Of a DNA stretch of 12,716 nucleotides, positions 1 through 6,350 are shown in pieces. The notes beneath the pieces are model-generated. The model had not been told where the DNA came from. It worked only from the letters and a program-made list of their open reading frames with translations, and made no database searches. Within the stretch, counting starts at the first letter, position 1. Each line of letters starts with the position of its first letter. Source of the stretch: Polyangiaceae bacterium (lineage in GTDB: Bacteria; Myxococcota; Polyangia; Polyangiales; Polyangiaceae). The position numbers and the translations under genes were made by a program. Where the stretch lies: contig JAICTU010000260.1 in the NCBI GenBank assembly GCA_025936205.1, positions 1-12,716 on the forward strand, written 5' to 3'.

Positions 1-30
1 AAAACGAGGTTTCCATGGAAACCTCGTTTT
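1..30. terminator. Perfect 30-bp palindrome, probable bidirectional intrinsic terminator
   Basis: The first 30 bases equal their own reverse complement. They can fold into a 13-bp stem (AAAACGAGGTTTC on the left arm) around a CATG loop. An A-tract opens it and a T-tract closes it, so it reads as stem plus U-run on either strand. It lies 154 bp past the stop of the minus-strand gene at 184-729 and could end that transcript, as well as a plus-strand one from outside the window. Only one edge of its context is visible, so the T-run on the minus strand may extend beyond position 1. A protein-binding palindrome is an alternative. Confidence 0.6.
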
Positions 31-183
31 GTGCTCGCCGAGGGGGACTCCCGAACGGGAGGCGGTGGATGCGCGCCACGGGGCCGCCCGGCAGTGGGCT
101 CATACTGGGGACGCACGGGGCCTGGCAGGGGCGAGCCCCTTCTTCGAAGCCTCAGTGCTGCGAGCGCAGGCGCGCCCGGCGGC

Positions 184-729
184 TCACTCGCCGCGCCAGG
201 GATTGTGCGGGTCGAGCTGGCGCGGGTGGCGCAGCAGCAGGTTGACGGCGTTCTTCCAGTCGCTGGAGAGCCTGCCCACCGTGGTCTCGTCGTCGCGCAC
301 TTGCTTCGCCCAGTAGCGGAGCTGCGCCTTGGGGTCCCCGTCGCCCGGCGCCGCGCAGCTGGCGGCTGCCATCGGGCGATCGAAGCCGCGGCTCACCAGC
401 TCCTGGTTTTCCAGGGAGAGCTCGCGATTGCGCGAAGCGAGCTCTTCGTAGCGCGCCTTCGCGGCGCTCAGCTCCGAGGACTTTTCCGCGCGTCTGCCGC
501 TGCGTTCGGCCTCGAGCTCCTTGATGCGTTGCTCGAGCTGGGCGATGCGGTGTTGCGCGCCGTCCTCCGTGCTGGTGTCCAGGTCCGCGTTCGCGTCCGG
601 CGCGAAGGAGTTGACCCAGCGGTTGGGCTCGGCAGCGCGGGCGACGAGCCCCGGACCTGCCGAGATGATGAACCCGACCGATACACACGCCACCACGATC
701 AGACCGCGACGAACATCCAACATGGGCAC
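184..729 (-). CDS. Exported coiled-coil protein of unknown function
   Basis: I do not recognise this 181-residue protein. Residues 7-33 form a signal peptide: two arginines, a hydrophobic stretch (LIVVACVSVGFII), then a small-residue cleavage region ending VARAA. The mature protein should therefore be periplasmic, or tethered if the signal is not cut. Residues about 58-115 are a charged heptad-like segment rich in E, R, K, L and Q (AQLEQRIKELEAE), which suggests a coiled coil. The C-terminal 60 residues hold a short conserved-looking helix region (YWAKQVRDDETTVGRLSSDW). The start at 729 is GTG; an in-frame ATG at 723 would drop two residues and keep the signal intact. Neither has a convincing ribosome site. 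It lies 139 bp beyond the end of the cbi operon on the same strand, so co-transcription is possible but not shown. Confidence 0.72.
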   Translation of the reverse strand: MPMLDVRRGLIVVACVSVGFIISAGPGLVARAAEPNRWVNSFAPDANADLDTSTEDGAQHRIAQLEQRIKELEAERSGRRAEKSSELSAAKARYEELASRNRELSLENQELVSRGFDRPMAAASCAAPGDGDPKAQLRYWAKQVRDDETTVGRLSSDWKNAVNLLLRHPRQLDPHNPWRGE

Positions 730-868
730 CTATAGACAGCGTAGCACAGGGCATGGAGCGCGCCGCTCGCCACACGGTAGTTGAAATCTGCTCCTCATGG
801 GGACTGTAACAGCGTGGAACACCGGAGCCCTTTCGCGGGCAGCGGGCTGCGCGGAGCCGAGCCCAACT

Positions 869-1696
869 TCAGTGGCAGCGCAGGGCGCTGGCGGCTTCTG
901 CCAGCGTGAGCGGCAGGGGGCAGCTGGTGTCCGATTCGTGCAAGCGCAGCCAGAGCTCTGCCGCCCAGGGCGCTCGCACACGCGCGCGCTGCAGCAGTGC
1001 GGTCTGGCGGAACACTTCGCGCGGCGGGCCGTCGGCGACGATGCGCTGGTCGGCGAGCAGCAGGATGCGGTCGGCGAACAGCGGCACCAGATCGACGGCG
1101 TGCGTGGCGAGCAGCAGGCTGGCGCGTCCGGGGCCGCTGGCGCCGGCGATCAGCTCCAGGAAGCCGAGCTCGCCCAGCGGGTCGAGGCCGGCGGTGGGCT
1201 CGTCGAGCAGCAGCAGGGAGGGCTGCATGGCGAGCACGCCCGCCAGGCAGGCCCGCTTCTTCTCGCCGAAGCTGAGCGCTTCGATCGGGCGGTCGCGCAG
1301 CTCGAGCACGCCGAGCTGGCGCAGAGCGTGTTCCACGCGCCGCGCGCTTTCAGCGGGGGAGTGGCCCTGATTTTGCGGGCCGTACAGCGCGTCTTCCCAG
1401 ACGGTGGTGCCGAACAGTTGGTCGTCGGGGTTCTGGAAGACGAGGCCGGCACCGGCTTCGACGGCGCGCGTCGGATCAGAGGTGGTGTCGCGCCCCGCGA
1501 TCCGCACGCGGCCGCGCGTCGGCGGCAGCAGGCCGACCAGCGTCTGCAAGAGGGCCGTCTTGCCCGCGCCGTTGCCGCCGAGCAACGCCACGCGCTCGCC
1601 GGGGTTCAAGTGCAGGCGTACGTCTTCGAGCGCGGGAGCGCCGCCGCGATAGCCGAGCTGAGCGCACTCGAGCAGCAGCGCGGGCGTTTCGCTCAC
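869..1696 (-). CDS. cbiO: CbiO-type ATPase of a cobalt/nickel ECF transporter
   Basis: This 275-residue protein is the cytoplasmic ATP-hydrolysing subunit that drives metal uptake by CbiMNQ. All ABC motifs are present: A-loop Tyr16, Walker A GGNGAGKT at 40-47, Q-loop Gln88 in FQNPDDQLF (a form typical of CbiO/EcfA), signature LSFGEKKR at 141-148, Walker B LLLLDEP at 161-167, and H-loop His199. Length fits the family. The open frame runs far upstream, but the start is taken as GTG at 1696, because it overlaps the cbiQ stop in a GTGA tetranucleotide. A purine-rich GAGAGG also lies 9 nt before it, and the protein then begins directly with the ABC fold. The gene is last in the operon and probably depends on coupling to cbiQ for translation. 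Only one ATPase gene is present, so a homodimer is expected. Confidence 0.93.
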   Translation of the reverse strand: MSETPALLLECAQLGYRGGAPALEDVRLHLNPGERVALLGGNGAGKTALLQTLVGLLPPTRGRVRIAGRDTTSDPTRAVEAGAGLVFQNPDDQLFGTTVWEDALYGPQNQGHSPAESARRVEHALRQLGVLELRDRPIEALSFGEKKRACLAGVLAMQPSLLLLDEPTAGLDPLGELGFLELIAGASGPGRASLLLATHAVDLVPLFADRILLLADQRIVADGPPREVFRQTALLQRARVRAPWAAELWLRLHESDTSCPLPLTLAEAASALRCH

Positions 1697-2460
1697 CAGG
1701 GAGCGCCTCTCGACAGGAGCAAGCTGGCGCCAAGCACCGCGCAGGAGAGCGCAGCGAGCCGGCGATTGCCGCGGCTCTCCGCCGCCCAGGGTGCGCGCTC
1801 GGGCTCCGCGCGGTAGCCGCGCAGCTGCATGGCCTGTCCGGTGAGCACCGATTGATCGAGCGCGCGCGCCAGCGTCAGCCCCGCGAGCACCCCCGAGGAC
1901 TGCAAGCTGCGCCGCCAGCCGCGGTAGCCGAGCCGCAGCGTCTGCGCTGCGCGTGCGGTGTCCATGCTCTCGCGCAGCACCGAGACGTAGCGGCGCGCGA
2001 GGCTCAGGATCTCCAGCAGCGCCGGCGGCAGGTGCAGCCAGGCGAGCGCGCGCTCCAGCTCCAGCCAGGGCGTGGTGGAGGTGAGCCAGGCCGCGATCGA
2101 GACGGCCCCGAGAATGCGCGCGCCGAGCAGCGAGGCCGCCTGCAGGCCCGGCTGGGAGAGGACGATCTCGAAGCCGAGCAGCGAGAGCGGGATGGCGGGT
2201 CCCTCGCGCGTGAGCAGCGCGCGCAACACCAGCGCCACGCAAGCCGAGAACAAGCCGGCGCTCAACGGGCGCAGCAGGCTGCGCAGCGGCACACCGAGCG
2301 CCAGCAGCGAGCCCACGGTGCAACCCGCGATCCAGAGCGGCGCGGCGGGACGCGCCGCGGACAGCACGCACAGCCAGCCGAGCAGCGCGGCGCACAGCTT
2401 CAAGCGCGCGTCACAGCCGAAGGGGAAGCGCCGCGGATCAGGCAGCCCGCGACTTCGCAT
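1693..2460 (-). CDS. cbiQ: CbiQ-type transmembrane (T) component of a cobalt/nickel ECF transporter
   Basis: This 255-residue membrane protein is the scaffold that links the metal-binding CbiM to the ATPase. After a short N-terminal stretch comes DARLKL, matching the D-P-R-x-K start seen in EcfT/CbiQ proteins, followed by several hydrophobic segments. In the C-terminal cytoplasmic half there are two Arg-Gly coupling motifs. One is LRLGYRG near residue 170 and the other is AMQLRG at 210-215, the A-x-x-x-R-G pattern that docks in the ATPase groove. A last hydrophobic segment (LAALSCAVLGASLLL) closes the protein. The ATG at 2460 lies 23 nt inside the upstream cbiN frame, and the stop shares a GTGA overlap with cbiO. 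The start could lie slightly later, but DARLKL must be included. Confidence 0.9.
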   Translation of the reverse strand: MRSRGLPDPRRFPFGCDARLKLCAALLGWLCVLSAARPAAPLWIAGCTVGSLLALGVPLRSLLRPLSAGLFSACVALVLRALLTREGPAIPLSLLGFEIVLSQPGLQAASLLGARILGAVSIAAWLTSTTPWLELERALAWLHLPPALLEILSLARRYVSVLRESMDTARAAQTLRLGYRGWRRSLQSSGVLAGLTLARALDQSVLTGQAMQLRGYRAEPERAPWAAESRGNRRLAALSCAVLGASLLLSRGAPW

Positions 2461-2758
2461 GGCTCGGCTTCTCGTCGATGCGCTCGACGAACAGCATGCG
2501 GTAGTAGTAGCCGAACACGCTGCCGCCGACGATGCCCGCGCACAGGAACAGGAACAGCGCGAGATCGCCTTCCATCTCGAACCAGAGCGGGCGGGGCGCG
2601 CGACCGGCCTCGGCCGCGACCTTCTCGATCACGGATTCATCGATGCCGGACCAGCGCGCGGCGGGTTCAGCAGGTGTTGCAGCGGACGGTGTCTCGGCGT
2701 GGGCGCTCGCGCCGACGAGACACAGCGCGAGGAGCGCCTGCCGGAGCCCGCGCATCAT
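2438..2758 (-). CDS. cbiN: CbiN-like small membrane subunit of a cobalt/nickel ECF transporter
   Basis: This 106-residue protein has an N-terminal hydrophobic segment (ALLALCLVGASAHA, residues 8-21). An extracytoplasmic loop follows, then a second membrane segment at about 65-86 ending in GYY. The loop and second helix follow the CbiN pattern: a G-x-D (GID at 38-40), an acidic/Ala helix, a Pro-Leu-Trp, then E-G and a small-residue helix AGIVGGSVFGYY. CbiN is known to help load metal into CbiM. The start ATG at 2758 overlaps the cbiM stop in ATGA; a second ATG follows at once at 2755. Its position between cbiM and cbiQ is the canonical M-N-Q-O order and adds strongly to the call. The first segment ends AHA-E, so it might be a cleaved signal and not a stable helix. 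The charged C-terminal tail looks lineage-specific. Confidence 0.75.
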   Translation of the reverse strand: MMRGLRQALLALCLVGASAHAETPSAATPAEPAARWSGIDESVIEKVAAEAGRAPRPLWFEMEGDLALFLFLCAGIVGGSVFGYYYRMLFVERIDEKPSHAKSRAA

Positions 2759-3564
2759 GACGCGCCCCCGACGAGACGCGCAGGCAGTACGTCGAGCCGC
2801 TCCAGGATGTCGCGCCGGCGGCGATACAGGAACGATACGGCTCCGGCGCTGAGCACGCCCTCCAGGATGCCGAGCGGCAGCTGGGTCGGCACGAAGGCCG
2901 CGCCCACGGTCAGGAACAGCTCACCGAACGGGCGGGCGCCGTGCAGCGCGGAGGCCAGCTCCAGCGCGGTCACCGTGTAGGTGGCCCAGTCCGAGAGCAG
3001 GCCCGCCAGGAACGCGGCGAGCCAGGGCCGCGCGCCGAAGCGCAGCGCCGCGTGGAAGGTGAAAAAGCCGACGAACGCGCCCGCGATGCCCATCGACAGC
3101 ACGTCGGCGCCGAGCGTGGTGATGCCGCCGTGCGCGAGCAACACCGCCTGGAGCAGCAGCGCCACGACCGTGACCAGGATCGTCATCCAGGGCCCGATCA
3201 GGATCGCGCCGAGCCCGGTGCCGCAGGGATGCGAGCAGGTGCCGGCGGTGGGCACCGGAATCGGCATGCAGGAGATGAGAAACACCGCGGCCGCGACCAT
3301 CGCCACCAGCGGGCGATAGAACAGATCGTCCTTGGCGCGGCGCTTGTAGAGGCGCAGCGCCAGCGCCACGAACGGCAGCGCCACGGCCGTCCAGAGCGCG
3401 GCCCAGGGCAGCGGCAGGATGCCCTCGGCCAGGTGCATGGCGTGCGCGGTGCGCGGTGCGATCCAGAGCACGCTGCCTGCCGCGATACCGGCCACCTGCT
3501 GCCAGCGGCGCGCTTGCTTCGAGCAGGGGCTGGAGGCATGCGGAGCGAGGAACGGCGCGAGCAC
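2755..3564 (-). CDS. cbiM: CbiM/NikM-type metal-binding substrate component
   Basis: CbiM binds Co2+ or Ni2+ on the outer face of the membrane and passes it inward. The core starts MHLAEGILP, directly after a signal-like segment ending TAHA. In NikM/CbiM the mature Met1 and His2 form part of the metal site, so cleavage after AHA would expose exactly that pair. A further conserved site, PTAGTCSHPCG, follows; its His is residue 70 counted from mature Met1, close to the third ligand of the family (His67 in NikM). Multiple hydrophobic helices and the motif GLGAILIGP complete the fold. The GTG at 3564 is chosen because it gives a leader with basic residues (KQARR), a hydrophobic core and the AHA site, in 269 residues. 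The frame is open to an ATG at 3699, but that start overlaps the pirin gene by 74 nt and adds a disordered-looking tail. Metal specificity cannot be read from sequence alone. Confidence 0.88.
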   Translation of the reverse strand: MLAPFLAPHASSPCSKQARRWQQVAGIAAGSVLWIAPRTAHAMHLAEGILPLPWAALWTAVALPFVALALRLYKRRAKDDLFYRPLVAMVAAAVFLISCMPIPVPTAGTCSHPCGTGLGAILIGPWMTILVTVVALLLQAVLLAHGGITTLGADVLSMGIAGAFVGFFTFHAALRFGARPWLAAFLAGLLSDWATYTVTALELASALHGARPFGELFLTVGAAFVPTQLPLGILEGVLSAGAVSFLYRRRRDILERLDVLPARLVGGAS

Positions 3565-3625
3565 GGCCGGACCGTGGCCCCTTCCTGCCGGCGCCGTCAA
3601 TCGCTTTTGCGGCGCGTCGCCTGGA

Positions 3626-4882
3626 TCAGACGGCGCGTTCTTTGCGGCCGTCGGCGTGGATCGCGAAGCGGCCGCTGTCGCGCGAATGCACTGGGTCACT
3701 TTTGGGCCAGGGCCAACCGCCGAATTGAGTGCGCTGATAGTCTGTTCTGGCCTGGGCGATGCCTGCGAGATCGTTCATCACGAACGGACCCCGCGCGACC
3801 ACCGGCTCCCCGATGGGGCGCCCGGCGAGCAGCAGCACCTCGGTCTCGCTCGGACCGCTCGTCAGCGTGACGGGCACGCCCCGGCGCAGACGCACCGCCG
3901 TCTGCAGCGGGATCTCGCGCTGCCCGACGCGCAGCCCGTTGCCTGCAAAGAAGTACAGCGTGCGATCGCTGCGCGGCCCCGCCGCGGGCAGCTGGAACTG
4001 CGCGCCGGCTTCCATGCGCAAGGACCAGATGGCCACGTCGGCATCGGGCACGGCCGCCCACGAATCGGGAGGCGGCGCGGGCGGCGCCGCTTGCCCAAAC
4101 TTGCCGGCGATCACCCGCAGCACGGTGGCGCGCCCCGCCGCGTCGCGCTGCTCGAGGCGCGGGATCTGGCTGTCCCAGAACATGGAGAAGTACGGCTTCG
4201 CGAACTTGCTGCGCGCCGGCAGATTGAGCCAGATCTGAAACAGCTCCGTCGGGTTCTCGCCGCCTTGCTCGAGCAGCGGGAACATCTCCGCGTGAGCGAT
4301 GCCGGCGCCGGCGGTGAGCCACTGCACGTCACCCTCACCGTAGCGCGCGGTGGCGCCCAGCGAGTCCGAGTGATCGATGTAGCCGCGGCGCGTGACCGTC
4401 ACCGTCTCGAAGCCGCGGTGCGGGTGGCGCGGAAACCCCGGCACCACCTCGCCGTGATACATGCTCCAGCCGTCCTTGCCCGCGAAGTCTTCGCCGATGT
4501 TGCGGCCCGCGAGCGACCCTGCCGGCCCGAGCTCGGCGTTGCCGGCGGGATAGCGGTCGTGATGGTGCACGCAGAACAGGAACGGATCGAACGTGGGCCA
4601 GGGGGGAGCACCGAGCTCGAGCAGCGAGAGCACGGGGTCATTGCCGGGCGTGCCTGTTGCAGCGTGGGACGCTGTGCGGCGCCCGGGCTCGGCGCTCGGC
4701 GCGGGGCCGCTCTCACGCGGCGCGCGGGGCGTCCCCGTAGAATCACAGCCGGGCAGGGCCGTGCTCAGACCCAGCGTGCCGGCGAGCAGGAACTCGCGCC
4801 GTTCGAGCCGGCGGTCCCGCGGATGGGCCGGGTCCGAGGCCTCCGCTCGAGGGATATCCTTCTGAAAATCGCGCCGATCCAT
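3626..4882 (-). CDS. Pirin-family cupin with Tat-like lipoprotein signal
   Basis: This 418-residue protein has a two-domain pirin core. All four classical metal ligands are present: His153 and His155 in HPHRGFETVT, then His197 and Glu199 in GIAHAE. The family-typical C-terminal GPFVMND and DYQRTQFGGWPW follow. Bacterial pirins bind Fe or other metals; some oxidise quercetin, others regulate metabolic enzymes in the cytosol. This one appears exported instead. Residues 27-46 read E-R-R-E-F-L-L, a short hydrophobic run and LPGC, that is a twin-arginine-like signal ending in a lipobox (Cys46). A Pro/Ala-rich linker of about 45 residues follows. The start is ATG at 4882, because an AGGAG lies 5 nt upstream and the signal lies near the N-terminus; the frame itself is open to 5044. 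The protein is longer than cytosolic pirins (about 230-300 residues) because of the signal and linker. It sits just upstream of cbiM on the same strand. Confidence 0.88.
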   Translation of the reverse strand: MDRRDFQKDIPRAEASDPAHPRDRRLERREFLLAGTLGLSTALPGCDSTGTPRAPRESGPAPSAEPGRRTASHAATGTPGNDPVLSLLELGAPPWPTFDPFLFCVHHHDRYPAGNAELGPAGSLAGRNIGEDFAGKDGWSMYHGEVVPGFPRHPHRGFETVTVTRRGYIDHSDSLGATARYGEGDVQWLTAGAGIAHAEMFPLLEQGGENPTELFQIWLNLPARSKFAKPYFSMFWDSQIPRLEQRDAAGRATVLRVIAGKFGQAAPPAPPPDSWAAVPDADVAIWSLRMEAGAQFQLPAAGPRSDRTLYFFAGNGLRVGQREIPLQTAVRLRRGVPVTLTSGPSETEVLLLAGRPIGEPVVARGPFVMNDLAGIAQARTDYQRTQFGGWPWPKSDPVHSRDSGRFAIHADGRKERAV

Positions 4883-4887
4883 TGCTG

Positions 4888-4892
4888 CTCCT
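4888..4892 (-). promoter_or_regulatory. Ribosome binding site of the pirin gene
   Basis: AGGAG on the minus strand lies 5 nt before the ATG at 4882. It decides that start over upstream in-frame starts reaching 5044. Confidence 0.7.
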
Positions 4893-4961
4893 GCTCTCGT
4901 TTCAGTCTGCGCCAGTGGGCAGAGCGGAGCAAGCCACCTCTTCGGCGGTGAGATGCCAGAA

Positions 4962-4989
4962 AAGGTACGAAAGGCCGGAAACCCGTCAA
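4962..4989 (-). promoter_or_regulatory. Possible sigma70-type promoter for the pirin gene
   Basis: On the minus strand TTGACG (4989-4984, five of six to the -35 consensus) is followed after 16 nt by TACCTT (4967-4962, three of six to the -10 but keeping the key TA...T). It lies in the divergent spacer between the pirin gene and darP, and would give a leader of about 75 nt. In GC-rich myxobacteria such matches are weak evidence. Confidence 0.3.
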
Positions 4990-5052
4990 CTTCCTGCGAG
5001 GCTAGAGCCTTCCAGCGTGACAGCGGTGACGCTGCGTGCCACACCCCACGAC

Positions 5053-5631
5053 ATGCGGAAACTGTCGGATCGCCTGCGCGAAGCAGCCAAGGCCGCGGCC
5101 GATGATCGCGACCTCACCTCGCGCTCCGACCTGCGCCGCGAACAGAACGCGCGCGAAACCCTGCTCAAACGCCTGGCGGTCGACCTCGTGCGGCTCACGC
5201 CCAAACAGCTCGAGCGCCTGCAGCTCAACGAACTGCTGCTCGACGCGATCACCCACGCCCAGGCGCTCAGCAACGAAAAGGCCAAGAACCGCCAGATTGG
5301 CGTGGTGCGCCAGAACCTGCGCGACGAACCCGACGACGCTCGCTCGCTGCGCGAACGCCTGGCGGCACTGAAAGACGGCGTCCTCCCGAGCATCGCGCCG
5401 CGCGCCCCCGAGCCGGAGCTGAACGAGGACGTTGAAAGCTGGGTCGAACGCTTCATCGCCGACGGCGATACGGCGATCGAGGAGTTCTTGGGCTCGTATC
5501 CGGAGGCGGACCGCCAGGCGTTGCGCCAGGGGACGCGCGCGGAGGCGAGGGCGCGAGACGTGGGCGCGGGGAGCCCGGCGGTGCAGCGCGCGGCCGCGCG
5601 CTTGCGGGAAGAGATCGCGCGCTGGGTTTGA
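5053..5631 (+). CDS. darP: DarP/YjgA (DUF615) ribosome-assembly factor
   Basis: This 192-residue all-helical protein matches the DUF615 family, close to the 183 residues of E. coli YjgA. DarP associates with late 50S precursors and supports large-subunit maturation in the cytoplasm. Characteristic stretches are SRSDLRRE (residues 23-30), a leucine-rich helix with LTPKQLERL (48-56), the basic helix AKNRQIGVVRQNLRD, and a C-terminal part with WVERFIADGDTAIEEFL and YPEADRQALR. These line up with E. coli KSEIKRDAEELKRLG, RRRQLQLIGKMLR, DQGDDAIAEVL and WPDADRQQLR. The frame is open back to 4882, overlapping the pirin start, so the true start is internal. The ATG at 5053 gives the family length, though without a clear Shine-Dalgarno; GTG codons at 5018 and 5027 are alternatives. 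The gene stands alone, divergent from the pirin gene. Confidence 0.87.
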   Translation: MRKLSDRLREAAKAAADDRDLTSRSDLRREQNARETLLKRLAVDLVRLTPKQLERLQLNELLLDAITHAQALSNEKAKNRQIGVVRQNLRDEPDDARSLRERLAALKDGVLPSIAPRAPEPELNEDVESWVERFIADGDTAIEEFLGSYPEADRQALRQGTRAEARARDVGAGSPAVQRAAARLREEIARWV

Positions 5632-5661
5632 TCCGATCGACGTGGGGATGAAGGGCTCGGT

Positions 5662-5702
5662 GCCGAGCGGACACTGAGCGACCCTAGGAGGGCCCGCTCG
5701 GC
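5662..5702 (+). terminator. GC-rich stem-loop after darP, weak terminator candidate
   Basis: GCCGAGCGG at 5662-5670 pairs perfectly with CCGCTCGGC at 5694-5702. A smaller CCCT/AGGG stem (5682-5692) sits in the 23-nt interior. It starts 30 bp past the darP stop, a normal place for a terminator, but no T-run follows, so it is not a standard Rho-independent site. Confidence 0.3.
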
Positions 5703-6278
5703 GATGGGGGAGCGCCCGGGTGATCGCCTGCCTGCCTGGCTGCACCGTTGTCGTAGCTCGCCCTGGTCGACCCACTGAGAAGATCCTTCTGGGTCACATC
5801 GACCTCTCCACAGCGCGGCCTTGTTGCGGATTGCGCGCGTTGCCGATGGCCTTCGAACGTCATCTGGTGGGCTCGTCAGCGAGCGGACGCTGGCCGTCGA
5901 CAGGAGCGCCCGCTGGGCGGCGGCGTGCTGGCGACTGAGCTAACGATGCTTTGCGAGGGATGCGGAGCGTGATGTCGCGGTGTGGACTCTTGCGCCGAGC
6001 GATGTGCACACCTCCGAATTCCAGCTGCGCGGTGTGGGCGTTCGTTGCGGAGTGCCGAGCAGAGTTGTCACAGCAGCAGCGAGCAGTGGGCTACGCGACG
6101 CGAAGTGCGGCACAGTGCCCGCTCTCCCTGAACTCCAAGCAACCTTGGCATGCTTGCCAGGGCGAGCGCTGTGTGGCGAGCGTGGGGCCGTAACTGGATA
6201 GTGACTTCTTGCACGGTCGGGCGCATGTGGATTGTCTGAGGACGACGTGACGAAGGAGTGGGCGTCGCCAAAAACGGT

Positions 6279-6309
6279 TCGACAAAGCTGCGCGTGGGTC
6301 GTCTACACT
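6279..6309 (+). promoter_or_regulatory. Possible sigma70-type promoter for the kinase operon
   Basis: TCGACA (6279-6284, five of six to -35) and TACACT (6304-6309, four of six to -10) are separated by 19 nt, slightly long. Transcription would begin near 6316, about 35 nt before the ATG at 6351. That would rule out the upstream in-frame GTG at 6258. Confidence 0.3.
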
Positions 6310-6350
6310 TCGTGCCCATTCCGGGTGGGGCGGGGTGCCGCCTGAGCTTC

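Larger units (their letters stand above)
5632..6350. other. About 720 bp without a supportable gene
   Basis: Between darP and the kinase gene there are only short frames on both strands (for example 5951-6193 plus and 6068-6469 minus). Their translations are rich in Arg, Cys, Ser and Pro, show no family pattern and lack ribosome sites. Visible elements are the stem-loop after darP, a small perfect hairpin GCTCG-tcag-CGAGC at 5871-5884, and a possible promoter close to the kinase start. The stretch at about 5990-6250 reads as less GC-rich than its neighbours by eye. It could hold a decayed gene, a small RNA or simply a long regulatory region; I cannot tell which. Confidence 0.5.

Noticed and set aside
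844..864. GGGCT/AGCCC stem after the cbiO stop
   Set aside because: Only 5 bp with an 11-nt loop and no T-run; too weak to call a terminator.
797..1816. Plus-strand frame of 339 codons opposite cbiO
   Set aside because: Antisense shadow; cbiO motifs lie on the minus strand.
3419..4951. Long plus-strand frame of 510 codons opposite the pirin gene and cbiM
   Set aside because: It is an antisense shadow of GC-rich coding sequence; the minus strand shows complete pirin and CbiM motifs, the plus strand none.
4882..5052. N-terminal extension of darP back to 4882
   Set aside because: It would overlap the pirin start, and the extra residues do not resemble the DUF615 family; the ATG at 5053 gives the normal length.
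6145..6158. TTGGCA...TTGCC resembling a sigma54 promoter upstream of the kinase operon
   Set aside because: The distance between the GG and GC elements is 7 nt; sigma54 sites need 10, so it is not a functional match.
6258..6350. Upstream GTG at 6258 as the kinase start
   Set aside because: Its purine run directly abuts the codon, the added 31 residues show no conserved feature, and a possible promoter lies inside them.
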